A stretch of 64,000 bases of DNA. Origin: Methylobacterium phyllostachyos. GTDB lineage: Bacteria; Pseudomonadota; Alphaproteobacteria; Rhizobiales; Beijerinckiaceae. The notes under the pieces are model-generated. The model was not told where the DNA came from. It saw nothing but the letters and a program-made list of their open reading frames with translations, and made no database searches. Position numbers and translations under genes: made by a program. The stretch is from contig NZ_FNHS01000002.1 of NCBI RefSeq assembly GCF_900103445.1, forward strand, positions 454,832-518,831, written 5' to 3'. Shown here piece after piece: positions 33,034 through 44,315 of this stretch. How positions within the stretch are numbered: the stretch's first letter is position 1; each line of letters begins with the position of its first letter.

Positions 33034-34725
33034 TCAGGCTCGATCCGGCGCGCGTAGGCCGAACCGGGCGCCGAACCTGCCCAAGCGCACGGCCGCGACC
33101 TCCCGCAGGATGGCGCGGCGGATCGCCTTGTCGGTCGGCGCCCCGGCATCCCACCAGCCGTCAGCCCGCATGGCCGTGGCCGCCGCCACGAACCGCGTTG
33201 CGACGGCTTCGAAAGCCGCGTCCTCGTAGGCGAGGCTGAAGATCAGGCGTCCGGTCCCGACCCAGGACAGAGCCAGCCCTTCCGCGCGCAGGTAGAATTG
33301 CAGCATCCAATTGTAGCGCGACGGCTTGGTGTACAGGACCGTCCAGACCGTGGACATGTTGGCGACCCGTACCGGAAGGTCGGCCGCCGCCAGCAGGGTA
33401 TTGAGGCGCGCCGCGCGCCGGTCCCAGGTCGCGTCGAGGTCGGCATAGAGCGCGGCGACCTCCGGCGTGTCGAGCCGGTCGAGGAAGGCGCTCATGGCAC
33501 CCATCACGTAAGGATGGGCGTTGAAGGTCCCGCGGGCGAAACAGATATCGACCGGCCGGTCGTCCCGATAGCGCCGCATCAGGTCGGCGCGTCCGCACAG
33601 GACGCCGACCGGCAGGCCGCCCCCGAGCGTCTTGCCGTAGGTGACCATGTCGGCCTTGACGCCGAAATATTCCTGCGCTCCGCCTCGGGCGAGGCGAAAG
33701 CCGAGGAAGACCTCGTCGAGGATCAACACGATACCCCGGGCGCTGCACACTGCCCGCAAGGCGTGCAGCCATCGCGTGTAGGCAGCCCGGTCGAAGGCGG
33801 CCTTGCGCGCGCTGTCCACCAGGGCGGAGTCGGCTGGTGCGCCCACATTGGGGTGCATGGCCTGGAGCGGATTAACCAAAACACAGGCGACGTCCCTGCG
33901 GGTTGCCAGGACGCGCAGGGTCCGCTCCGACATGTCGGCCAAGGTAAGCGTGTCGCGGGTCGGAACAGGGTTGCCGATGCCGGGCTGCACCTCGCCCCAC
34001 CAGCCGTGGTAGGCGCCGCACAGGCGCACGATCCGGCGGCGGCCGGTGTGGTAGCGGGCCAGCCGTACCGCCTGCATCACCGCCTCGGTCCCGGACATGT
34101 GAAACGAGATTTCGTCGAGGCCCGAGAGCGCCTTCAGGCGCGCGACGTTGCCGGCGACCACCGGGTGCAGCGGTCCGAGCACCGGGCCGAGCGCGGAGAC
34201 GCGCGCGGCTCCCTCCTCCAGGCAGGCCCGGTAGAAATCGACGCCGAACAGATTCACTCCGTAGGAGCCGGCGAGATCGTAGGACACGTTGCCGTCGAGA
34301 TCCGTGACGGTCACCCCTTCGGAGGCGGCCGCGAAGGCGCCGGTCCCAAGATGCGCCCGCACGTGCCGGGCGTACTGGAACGGCACCCGGTAGAGGCCGG
34401 TGAATTGCAGGTCGGACAGGCCGTCGCGCACGGCGTCGGTCTCGGCACGGGTGCGTGCGTACCGGGTCCGGAACAGTTCGGAGAGCCGCGCGAAACCCGC
34501 CTCCCGCCGCAGCGCGACCGCCTCGTCCGGATGGTCGGAGCGGAAGAAGGCGCGCTCGGAATAGGCATAGTTGGGAATGAGCCCGGCGACGCGGCGAGCC
34601 ATCCGGGCATGGCCGGTGAGCGAAGGATGTTTCGCCCGGGACAGCTGCAGGCGCTGGGCCGCGCGCGGCAGAACGAGAACCGCGGCGGCGGTCGTGGCGG
34701 ACAGGGTGACGAGGAGTGCGGACAT
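33034..34725 (-). CDS. Class III PLP aminotransferase (glutamate-1-semialdehyde aminomutase-like)
   Basis: The 563-residue protein has an N-terminal membrane segment or anchor (ALLVTLSATTAAAVLVLP) and a full class III aminotransferase fold. Motifs are SFHMSGTEAVMQAVRLARYH, the PLP-phosphate site GAYHGWWG, LILDEVFLGFR (Asp to the PLP nitrogen) and MVTYGKTLGGGLPVGVL (Schiff-base Lys). It is longer than soluble family members. The start at 34725 faces the phosphatidylserine decarboxylase-like gene across only 32 bp, suggesting shared regulation and an aminolipid substrate (inference). Confidence 0.8.
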   Translation of the reverse strand: MSALLVTLSATTAAAVLVLPRAAQRLQLSRAKHPSLTGHARMARRVAGLIPNYAYSERAFFRSDHPDEAVALRREAGFARLSELFRTRYARTRAETDAVRDGLSDLQFTGLYRVPFQYARHVRAHLGTGAFAAASEGVTVTDLDGNVSYDLAGSYGVNLFGVDFYRACLEEGAARVSALGPVLGPLHPVVAGNVARLKALSGLDEISFHMSGTEAVMQAVRLARYHTGRRRIVRLCGAYHGWWGEVQPGIGNPVPTRDTLTLADMSERTLRVLATRRDVACVLVNPLQAMHPNVGAPADSALVDSARKAAFDRAAYTRWLHALRAVCSARGIVLILDEVFLGFRLARGGAQEYFGVKADMVTYGKTLGGGLPVGVLCGRADLMRRYRDDRPVDICFARGTFNAHPYVMGAMSAFLDRLDTPEVAALYADLDATWDRRAARLNTLLAAADLPVRVANMSTVWTVLYTKPSRYNWMLQFYLRAEGLALSWVGTGRLIFSLAYEDAAFEAVATRFVAAATAMRADGWWDAGAPTDKAIRRAILREVAAVRLGRFGARFGLRAPDRA

Positions 34726-34757
34726 CGCCCCGCGCCCTATCGGAGGCAATTCACGGC

Positions 34758-35663
34758 ATGATGACGGTTTCCGTTTCGCCGCTGCGGCGGGCCCTGGCGC
34801 GGGTCGGCGCCCAGGAGGACCTGAACTTCCTGTTGACCAACCGCCTGCCGCGAAGGCTCGCCACCCGGTTCATGGGTTGGTTCAGCCGGATCGAGCAGCC
34901 GCTGGTACGCGACCTCTCGATCGCCACGTGGCGCCTGTTCTGCGACGTTGACCTCAGTGACGCGCGCGAGGCGCGTTTCCCGAGCCTCCATGCGGCCTTC
35001 ATCCGGGCGCTCCGGCCCGGGGCCCGTCCGATCGCGGCTGATCCTGCGATCCTAACGAGTCCGAGCGACGCAATTCTCGGGGCGCATGGCCGGATCGAGG
35101 CCGGCCGCCTGTTGCAAATCAAGGGGTTGTCGTACCGGCTGATCGAGTTGCTCGGGGGCGATGCGCAGCTCGCCGAGGCGCATGAGGGTGGCAGCTACGC
35201 GACCCTGCGGTTGACCGCCGGGATGTATCACCGCTTCCACGCCCCCCACGACCTCCGCGTCGAATCCGTGCGGCACATCTGGGGTGACACGTGGAACGTG
35301 AATCCGATCGCCCTGAAGCGCGTCGAGGCCCTGTTCTGCCGCAACGAGCGCGCGGTCCTGCGGCTGCGCGTGGCCGAGGCTGGTCACGCCGTCACTTTGG
35401 TACCGGTGGCGGCGATTCTGGTGGCGGGCCTGCGCCTCGGCTTTCTGCCGGAGGGCGCAGCCCTTCGCCGGACGGGCGGCCAAACCCTGCCTTGCACGGC
35501 GCGCCTCGCCAAAGGCGACGAGATGGGCTGGTTCGAGCACGGCTCGACGATCGTGGTGCTGGCACCGGCGGGCTTCACGCTCCTGCCCGATCTGACCGAG
35601 GGCCGTCGCCTGCGCATGGGCGAGCCGCTGATGCGCCTGCCACCGGCTGCGCAGGCCGGCTGA
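34758..35663 (+). CDS. Phosphatidylserine decarboxylase-like protein
   Basis: The 301-residue protein matches the membrane-type PSD family: LTSPSDAILGAHGRIEAGRLLQIKG, GMYHRFHAPHDLRV, and the C-terminal GWFEHGSTIVVLAP. HGST corresponds to the LGST self-cleavage site whose Ser becomes the pyruvoyl group. PSD converts phosphatidylserine to phosphatidylethanolamine, the substrate of PmtA. The N-terminal 90 residues are specific to this subgroup. GGAGG lies about 11 nt before the ATG. Divergent pairing with an aminotransferase is unusual, so it may act on another amino-acid lipid. Confidence 0.8.
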   Translation: MMTVSVSPLRRALARVGAQEDLNFLLTNRLPRRLATRFMGWFSRIEQPLVRDLSIATWRLFCDVDLSDAREARFPSLHAAFIRALRPGARPIAADPAILTSPSDAILGAHGRIEAGRLLQIKGLSYRLIELLGGDAQLAEAHEGGSYATLRLTAGMYHRFHAPHDLRVESVRHIWGDTWNVNPIALKRVEALFCRNERAVLRLRVAEAGHAVTLVPVAAILVAGLRLGFLPEGAALRRTGGQTLPCTARLAKGDEMGWFEHGSTIVVLAPAGFTLLPDLTEGRRLRMGEPLMRLPPAAQAG

Positions 35664-35678
35664 CAGCCCCCGCTGCCG

Positions 35679-37346
35679 TCAGGCTGCCTGGACGGTCGCC
35701 AAGTACTCCGCCACGGCGGAACTCAGCCCATCCGACTGACGCGATAGCTCGGTCGCGGCGTTGAGAACCTGGTTGGCGGCAATGCCGGTCTCGGCGGCGG
35801 CATGCGTGACCGCACCGATATTGACCGTGACCGCCTGCGTCCCGCCGGCCGCCTCGCTGGCGCTACGCACGATTTCCTGAGTAACCGTCCCCTGCTCTTC
35901 CATAGCGGCCGCCACCCCGACCGCGATGGTCCGCAGGTCGAGGACCGTGGCGGCGATGGCCTGGATGGCGTCCACGGCGCGGGCCGTTTCACCCTGAATG
36001 GCGTTCACTTGGCCGGAGATCGTCTCGGTGGCTTTCGCGGTCTGACCGGCCAACTCCTTGACCTCAGCCGCAACCACGGCGAAGCCCCGGCCCGCCTCGC
36101 CGGCCCGGGCCGCCTCGATCGTGGCGTTCAGCGCCAGCAAATTCGTCTGAGCGGCGATACCCGAAATGAGGCCGATCACGGCGCCGATCCGCTCGGCACC
36201 CTCAGCCAAGCCGAGAACCAGGGCGTTGGTCTCGTTGGCGCTCGCGGCGGCACGCTCGGCCATCTCGGCAGAGCGCATGATCTGGCTGTTGATCTCGCCG
36301 ATCGAGGCCGACAACTCCTCGCTTGCTGCGGCGACGGTCTGGACGTTCGACGAGGTCTGCTCGGCTGCCGACGAGACCGTAGCGGATTGGGCGGCGGTCT
36401 GATCGGCGTTGCCGCTCATCGATCGGGCCGTCGCCTGCATCTCGTCCGCTGCGCTCATCAGCGTTTGCGTCATCCGTCCGACCTGCGACCGGAATGCCTG
36501 TGTCGCCTTATCCAGGACCTCAACCCGGCGCGCTTTCTCCGTCAGATCCCGTGCCGACGCCTCGTCGGCCGAGTGCTTGGCAAGCAGCGCTTCCCGGAAG
36601 ACTTCAAGGGCCTTGGCCATGGCGCCGATCTCGTCGGACCGTTCGGCGCCAACGACCTGCGTGTCGAGGTCGCCAGCCGCGACGCGCTCCATCGTTGCCG
36701 TGGTCTGCTCGATGGGTCGGGTCACCCGGACGAGGATCACCCAGACGCCATACGCGACCGCGGCCACAGCGCCGATCAGCGCGGCCAGCAGAAGGGTCTT
36801 CAGAATCTCGGTCAGCGACTCCGCGCGCCCGAATTCCGCGTTGGCCTCGCGGACCTGAAGATCGGTAAGCTTACTCACCCCCGCCATCGTCGGCGCCATC
36901 GCCTGCAGCAAGGCGGCTTTGGCGGTGGCGATGGCGGCGGTGTTCTGCGCCTTCAGGGCGCTGCTCAGATCGTGGACGATATTCGCGTTCCGCTCGAGCT
37001 GAGGCTTCACGGCTGCGATGAGCTGCTCCTCTTCGGGTGTCAGGTACGTCGCCAGATAGTCGGACCAAACCTGTTGCCCGCGTGCGAGCTGCCGTTCCGC
37101 AGTCGCCGCGAGATCTGCAGTGTCGGCCGTCGGCATATCGATGGTGCGGACGACGACGAGAATGGCGTCGTAGGTGTCACGCAATGCGCTGAACTGGCTG
37201 AGCGGGACAACGCGGTCGGCGACGATTGTCGCCAAGCTCCTGCTGGTGCTGCGGAGTGCATAATTGCCGAGCAACGCTGAGCCAAGAAGGAGAGTGCCAA
37301 GCAATGCGAGGAGCGCAATAAGCCGCGCCTTGATCGAGATCTTCAT
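35679..37346 (-). CDS. Methyl-accepting chemotaxis protein
   Basis: The 555-residue chemoreceptor has a transmembrane segment ([19 protein letters not shown]) at 9-27 and a periplasmic four-helix-bundle sensor (about 30-185). A second membrane segment at about 190-212 leads to HAMP ([24 protein letters not shown]). The signalling domain hairpin tip is [20 protein letters not shown], followed by [20 protein letters not shown]. It signals through CheA/CheW, which are not in the window. The ATG at 37346 places the first membrane segment normally. No C-terminal CheR-binding pentapeptide is seen. Confidence 0.9.
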   Translation of the reverse strand: MKISIKARLIALLALLGTLLLGSALLGNYALRSTSRSLATIVADRVVPLSQFSALRDTYDAILVVVRTIDMPTADTADLAATAERQLARGQQVWSDYLATYLTPEEEQLIAAVKPQLERNANIVHDLSSALKAQNTAAIATAKAALLQAMAPTMAGVSKLTDLQVREANAEFGRAESLTEILKTLLLAALIGAVAAVAYGVWVILVRVTRPIEQTTATMERVAAGDLDTQVVGAERSDEIGAMAKALEVFREALLAKHSADEASARDLTEKARRVEVLDKATQAFRSQVGRMTQTLMSAADEMQATARSMSGNADQTAAQSATVSSAAEQTSSNVQTVAAASEELSASIGEINSQIMRSAEMAERAAASANETNALVLGLAEGAERIGAVIGLISGIAAQTNLLALNATIEAARAGEAGRGFAVVAAEVKELAGQTAKATETISGQVNAIQGETARAVDAIQAIAATVLDLRTIAVGVAAAMEEQGTVTQEIVRSASEAAGGTQAVTVNIGAVTHAAAETGIAANQVLNAATELSRQSDGLSSAVAEYLATVQAA

Positions 37347-37660
37347 CGAAGCCGACAGAGCTCCTGATCCACACCTTTTGAAAAACTTGCATATCATAGC
37401 GGTGTGCAGAGAAGATTCAAGTGTCAGTTTTATCCCGCGCAATGAAAACGCAGCTTAGATGATGTGTGGTCTGATATTAAATACAACAATTTCAGAAAAA
37501 TATATTGCGTGAAAGCGAGAGTATCGCAAGGTTCACGCTTCTCGAAAACCCGTCAGTCTGACCAGTTCGGATATGCCACGCGGAACGACATGCGATCACC
37601 GTAGCGTGCGCGGCAGCCACCTTACCGCGTCCGCACGTGATCGCTGACCGTCGAAACGCA
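37347..37660. other. Intergenic stretch, promoter of chemoreceptor gene
   Basis: No gene is seen. A patch at about 37,465-37,510 is strongly AT-rich (ATTAAATACAACAATTTCAG region) and is the probable promoter for the minus-strand chemoreceptor gene. Confidence 0.4.
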
Positions 37661-37694
37661 ACGAGCCGCCGACCCTGTCCTGGGCCGGCGGCTC
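37661..37694 (-). terminator. gyrB terminator hairpin
   Basis: CGAGCCGCCG (37661-37670) and CGGCGGCTCG (37685-37694) form a perfect 10-bp stem, 26 nt after the gyrB stop on the minus strand. A short T-containing stretch follows on that strand. Confidence 0.65.
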
Positions 37695-37720
37695 GTCTCA
37701 TCGGAGCGGTCGATGCCGCT

Positions 37721-40189
<2,469 letters not shown>

Positions 40190-40287
40190 TCACGCGACGG
40201 ATGGACTCGCGCTGTCAGGCGCCCACGCCTGAACTCTCACTCGGTCTGCCTGATATAGGGGTTCCACCTTGAGTTTGCACGACTTTT

Positions 40288-40318
40288 GCGCACCCAGGGC
40301 GAACCCCTGGGCGCTTTT
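40288..40318. terminator. Hairpin with T run upstream of gyrB
   Basis: GCGCA-CCCAGGG (40288-40299) pairs with CCCTGGG-CGC (40305-40314) and is followed on the plus strand by TTTT. No plus-strand gene ends here. It lies between the aldo/keto reductase stop (40344) and the gyrB start, so it may act on the minus strand as a weak bidirectional terminator. Confidence 0.45.
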
Positions 40319-40343
40319 CTGACGTGCCCGGCTTAACGCCGCG

Positions 40344-41306
40344 TTAGCCCTCGATCCCGCCGGCGCTGGCCTCGTCCAGGCGCGCGATCGCCTCCGCCGG
40401 CAGGCTTAAGCGAGCCGCGCCCAGCAGCTCGTCGAGCTGCGCCGCGGAGGTGGCGCTGGCGATCGGTGCGGTGATGCCGGGCCGGGCGATGACCCAGGCG
40501 AGCGCCACCTGCGCCGGGCTTGCACCCTGCGCCGTGGCGACCGAATCAAGCGCGTCGAGCAGCGCGAAGCCGCGTGGGTTGAGGTATTTGGCGACGCGGT
40601 TCTCCCGGGGCCGGCCGGCGGCAGCCTGGGCGGAGCGGTATTTCCCCGTGAGGAAGCCCGCCGCCAGAGAGAAGTAGCCGATCACGCCGACCTGCTCGGC
40701 CCGGCAGAGCGGCTCCAGCTCGGCCTCGTAGCCGCGCTGGGCGAGGCTGTAATCCGGCTGGAGGCACTCGTAGCGTGGCAGGCCGGAGTCGGCCGAAAGC
40801 GCCAGAGCCTCCTCGAGGCGACGGGCTTCGTAATTCGAGGCTCCGATCACGCGCACCTTGCCGGCCGCGATCAGACGCTCGTAGGCCCGCAGCGTCTCCT
40901 CCAGCGGCACGTCGGCATCGTCGAGATGGGACTGATAGAGGTCGATTCGGTCGGTCTGGAGCCGCCGGAGCGACGCCTCGCAGGCCCGTTCGATGTGCTG
41001 CGCAGAGAGACCCTTGCCGGCCTCGCCCATATCCATGCCGACCTTGGTGGCCAGCACGACCCGATCGCGCATCCCCGGACGGGCCGCGAACCAGCGCCCG
41101 ATCACCGTCTCGGACTCGCCGCCGGCGTGGCCCGGCGCCCAGCGCGAGTAGACGTCGGCCGTGTCGATGAAGTCGAAGCCCTGCTCCACGAACCGGTCGA
41201 GGATCGCGAAGGACGTGGCCTCGTCGGCGGTCCAGCCGAAGACGTTCCCGCCCAGGCAGAAGGGCGCGACCGTGAGATCGGAGCGGCCGATGCGGCGCTT
41301 GTCCAT
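40344..41306 (-). CDS. Aldo/keto reductase
   Basis: A 320-residue NADPH-dependent oxidoreductase of the AKR fold. The catalytic tetrad is visible in FIDTADVYSRW (Asp, Tyr), LATKVGMD (Lys) and LYQSHLDD (His). NADPH contacts are in the C-terminal VIARPGITAPIASA. It resembles the YajO/YghZ general stress subgroup; the natural substrate is unknown. The ATG at 41306 lies 5 nt after the stop of the metallo-beta-lactamase gene, so the two form an operon. Confidence 0.88.
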   Translation of the reverse strand: MDKRRIGRSDLTVAPFCLGGNVFGWTADEATSFAILDRFVEQGFDFIDTADVYSRWAPGHAGGESETVIGRWFAARPGMRDRVVLATKVGMDMGEAGKGLSAQHIERACEASLRRLQTDRIDLYQSHLDDADVPLEETLRAYERLIAAGKVRVIGASNYEARRLEEALALSADSGLPRYECLQPDYSLAQRGYEAELEPLCRAEQVGVIGYFSLAAGFLTGKYRSAQAAAGRPRENRVAKYLNPRGFALLDALDSVATAQGASPAQVALAWVIARPGITAPIASATSAAQLDELLGAARLSLPAEAIARLDEASAGGIEG

Positions 41307-41311
41307 GGCGC

Positions 41312-41968
41312 TCAATCCTGCAGGAACGGGTTGGAGACACGCTCCTCGCCGAGCGTACTGGTCGGCCCGTGGCCCGGGATGAAGGCGATGTCGTCGCCGA
41401 GCGGCAGGACCTTCTCCTTGATGGCCCGGATCAGCTGCTCATGGTTGCCGCCGGGCAGGTCGGTGCGACCGACCGAGCCCTTGAACACCACGTCGCCCAC
41501 CAGGGCGAAGCGCGCGTCGCGGCTCACGAACACCACGCTGCCGGGGGAATGGCCGGGGCAGTGCAGGATGTCGAAGCCAAGGCCGCCCACCGTCACGGCG
41601 TCACCCTCGTTCAGCCAGCGGTCCGGCGTGACGGGCCGAGCCTCGCCGAGCCCGTAATTGGCAGCCGTCTCCGGCAGCGAATCCAGGAGGAACTTGTCGG
41701 CGAGGTGCGGGCCCTCCACCGGAACACCGAGGCGCTCCCGCAGCTCGTCGGCGCCGGCGGCGTGGTCGACATGGCCGTGGGTCAGCAGGATTTTTTCCAC
41801 CTGCACGCCCTGCTCACGGATCGCCGCCTCGATCCGGTCCAGATCGCCGCCGGGATCGACCACCGCCCCGATCTTGGTGGCCTCGTCCCAGATCAGGGTG
41901 CAGTTCTGCTGGAAGGGCGTAACCGGGATGATCCCGGCGCGTGGCGTACCTGGCATGACGTTCCGCAT
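41312..41968 (-). CDS. Metallo-beta-lactamase-fold hydrolase, glyoxalase II-like
   Basis: The 218-residue protein has the dinuclear metal motif LLTHGHVDHAAG, followed by HCPGHSPGS, ALVGDVVFKGSVGR and the terminal FIPGHGPTSTLGEE. This is the YcbL/short glyoxalase II layout, a thioesterase that acts on hydroxyacylglutathione-type substrates. The start may be 41968 or the ATG at 41956, which fits the family better. It is co-transcribed with the aldo/keto reductase, consistent with aldehyde or methylglyoxal detoxification (inference). Confidence 0.85.
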   Translation of the reverse strand: MRNVMPGTPRAGIIPVTPFQQNCTLIWDEATKIGAVVDPGGDLDRIEAAIREQGVQVEKILLTHGHVDHAAGADELRERLGVPVEGPHLADKFLLDSLPETAANYGLGEARPVTPDRWLNEGDAVTVGGLGFDILHCPGHSPGSVVFVSRDARFALVGDVVFKGSVGRTDLPGGNHEQLIRAIKEKVLPLGDDIAFIPGHGPTSTLGEERVSNPFLQD

Positions 41969-42044
41969 GTTGGCAGCGCCGCTCCGGACGCCCTCGATCG
42001 GATTCTAGCGCAGAACGCGGACGGACGGCACCCTGCGCGACCGC

Positions 42045-42428
42045 TCAGGCCGCGTCACCCCTGGGACGGCGCAAGCCAGCGTGAAGCGCCAGCATCTCGG
42101 CCATGCCGAGCGCCCGCGTGCTCCAGCGGGTTTCCGCGGTGTTCACCTGCGTGAACCGATCATGGGACCGACCGCCATAGGCGCCGAACAGGGCCCGGCC
42201 CGCCTCGAAGGCACCGTCCCCCGCGGCCGTCTCGTCCGGCCGGTCGATCCGGTAGGACGGCGTCGGGGATCGACCGGTCACGCCGATCCGCACCCAGGCG
42301 TCGCCGTAATGCTTCTGGCACATCCGCATGGTGACCAGAACCTCGCGCAGATAGGCTTCGCCATCGGCGAGGTCCGGCAGGATGTCGGCGATTGTCGCGT
42401 CCGGGGGATAATGCTTCGTCCGGGCCAT
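42045..42428 (-). CDS. Hypothetical protein
   Basis: The 127-residue soluble protein starts MARTKHYPPDATIADILPDL and contains EAYLREVLVTMRMCQKHYGD, RIGVTGRSPTPSYRIDRPD and GRALFGAYGGRSHDRFTQ. No family is recognised. It is downstream of the GH13 gene in the same direction (66-nt gap) and may be co-transcribed with it. Confidence 0.55.
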   Translation of the reverse strand: MARTKHYPPDATIADILPDLADGEAYLREVLVTMRMCQKHYGDAWVRIGVTGRSPTPSYRIDRPDETAAGDGAFEAGRALFGAYGGRSHDRFTQVNTAETRWSTRALGMAEMLALHAGLRRPRGDAA

Positions 42429-42494
42429 GTCCCACCTCGCTCTGACCTGTCCTATCGGTTCGGCCGGATGAGCGCGAGGCGTAATCGACCGCCC

Positions 42495-44162
42495 TCAGGC
42501 CGGGCGGCGCTTCAGCAGCGCGTCGAGCCCACCGACTCTGAACCAGTGGTAGCCGTAGCCTTCGAGAAACACGCAATGCGTGCCGTCCTCTCGGATATCG
42601 CTCCGCGCTCCGGTGAGCACGTCGACCAGCACGTCGTGCTCACGATCCGGGCTGCCGGATTCGAGGGCGATCTCCACCGGCTCCGCTGCAAGGTTGTGCA
42701 CGCACAGCACCGCGTTGCCGCGCCATTCGTAGCGCAGGGCCAGCACCGAGTTCTTGCCCGTCGGCACCGGGACGACGTCGCCCCAGCCGATCTCCGGGGT
42801 CTCCTTGCGCTGCCGGATGATGCTCTGCATCCAGTTGAGCAGCGAGTCCTGCTCGTGGCGCTGGTCGGCGACGTTGACATGGGCGTAGCCATAGGGCCCG
42901 TGGTCGATCACCGGCAGCACGGTGGTATCTGCCTGCGAGAAGCCGCCCTGACGCTCACCGGTCCACTGCATCGGCGTGCGGGCGCAGTCGCGCTCCTTCA
43001 GCGCGAGATCGTCGCCCATCCCGATCTCGTCGCCGTAGCGCAGCACCGGTGTCCCCGGCAGGGTGAACATCAGCGAGTAGGCAAGCCGGATCCGCCGCGG
43101 GTCGCCAGCCAGCATCGGGGCGAAGCGGCGCCGGATGCCTCGGTCGTAGAGCTGCATGCGCTTCTCCGGGCCGAACTCCGCGAACACCGCCTGCCGCTGC
43201 GCCTCCGTGAGCCGGCCGAGGTCGAGCTCATCGTGGTTCCGGAGGAAGATGCCCCATTGGCACGAGAGCGGGCGCGGCTTGGTCTTCCCGATCGCTTTCA
43301 CCAGAGGCCGTGCGTCATGGCCCGCCAGGGCGTAGAAGGTCGCCTGATTGACCTGGAAGTTGAACATCATGTGCATGCGGTCGGCATCGTCGCCGAAATA
43401 GTCGAAATCCTGGTTCGGCAGGATGTTGGCCTCGGCCAGGATGATCGCATCGCCCTGGCGCCATTGCAGAAACTCGCGGAAATCGCGCAGCATGTCGAAT
43501 TGCTCGCGCGGCTTGCCGCCGACATCGGCGCCCTTCTCGGCGATGACGAAGGGCACCGCATCCATCCGGAAGCCCGAGACGCCGAGTTGGATCCAGAAGC
43601 CCATGATCTTCAGGATCTCGGCCAGCACCGCGGGGTTGGCGGTGTTCAGATCGGGCTGGAAGTTGAAGAACCGGTGGAAGTACCAGGCCTGGGCCTTCGC
43701 ATCGTAGGTCCAGGTCGTGTCCTGCACGCCCGGGAAGACCATGCCCTCGTCAGCGCTGGAGGGCCGCTTGTCCGACCAGACATACCAGTCCCGGTAGGGT
43801 GAGTTCGGGTCGGAGCGGGCAGCCTGGAACCAGGGATGCTGGTCGGAGGTGTGGTTGACCACGAGGTCGATGAGCACGCGCAGGCCCCGCTGCTTGGCCG
43901 CATGCGTGAAAGCCACGAAATCGCCGAGCGAGCCGTAGGCGGGGTCGACGCCGTAATAGTCCGAGATGTCGTATCCGCCATCCTTCTTGGGCGAGGGCTG
44001 GAACGGCATCAGCCAGATCGCGGTGGCGCCCAGCCCCTGGATGTAGTCGAGCCGGCGCTCCAGTCCGGCGAAGTCGCCGACGCCGTCGCCGTTCGCATCC
44101 ATGAAGGTGCCGACGGAGAGGCAGTAGATGACGGCGTTCTTGTACCAGAGGTCGGTGATCAT
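42495..44162 (-). CDS. GH13 glycosidase, trehalose synthase/alpha-amylase-like
   Basis: The 555-residue enzyme has all GH13 motifs in order: DLVVNHTSDQHPWF (region I), GFRMDAVPF (region II, nucleophile Asp), ILAEANI (region III, acid/base Glu) and FLRNHDELDL (region IV). The start (WYKNAVIYCLSVGTFMDANG) resembles trehalose synthase-like GH13 subfamily 16 and oligo-glucosidases. There is no signal peptide, so it works on intracellular alpha-glucans or trehalose/maltose. The C-terminal beta domain is complete. It is divergent from the penicillin-binding protein gene. Confidence 0.88.
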   Translation of the reverse strand: MITDLWYKNAVIYCLSVGTFMDANGDGVGDFAGLERRLDYIQGLGATAIWLMPFQPSPKKDGGYDISDYYGVDPAYGSLGDFVAFTHAAKQRGLRVLIDLVVNHTSDQHPWFQAARSDPNSPYRDWYVWSDKRPSSADEGMVFPGVQDTTWTYDAKAQAWYFHRFFNFQPDLNTANPAVLAEILKIMGFWIQLGVSGFRMDAVPFVIAEKGADVGGKPREQFDMLRDFREFLQWRQGDAIILAEANILPNQDFDYFGDDADRMHMMFNFQVNQATFYALAGHDARPLVKAIGKTKPRPLSCQWGIFLRNHDELDLGRLTEAQRQAVFAEFGPEKRMQLYDRGIRRRFAPMLAGDPRRIRLAYSLMFTLPGTPVLRYGDEIGMGDDLALKERDCARTPMQWTGERQGGFSQADTTVLPVIDHGPYGYAHVNVADQRHEQDSLLNWMQSIIRQRKETPEIGWGDVVPVPTGKNSVLALRYEWRGNAVLCVHNLAAEPVEIALESGSPDREHDVLVDVLTGARSDIREDGTHCVFLEGYGYHWFRVGGLDALLKRRPA

Positions 44163-44315
44163 GCGGTCCCCGGCGTCATCACGGCTTCAGAACGTGGGGC
44201 CGAGCAAAAGCGTTGCCGTTCGCCGCGTCCATAAAAGAGCCGCGTTGTGCACGCCCTGTCGGGCACGCACCCGGACGATCCGGGTCCACCTGTTGCGTCC
44301 CCGAACCCGGCCCGC

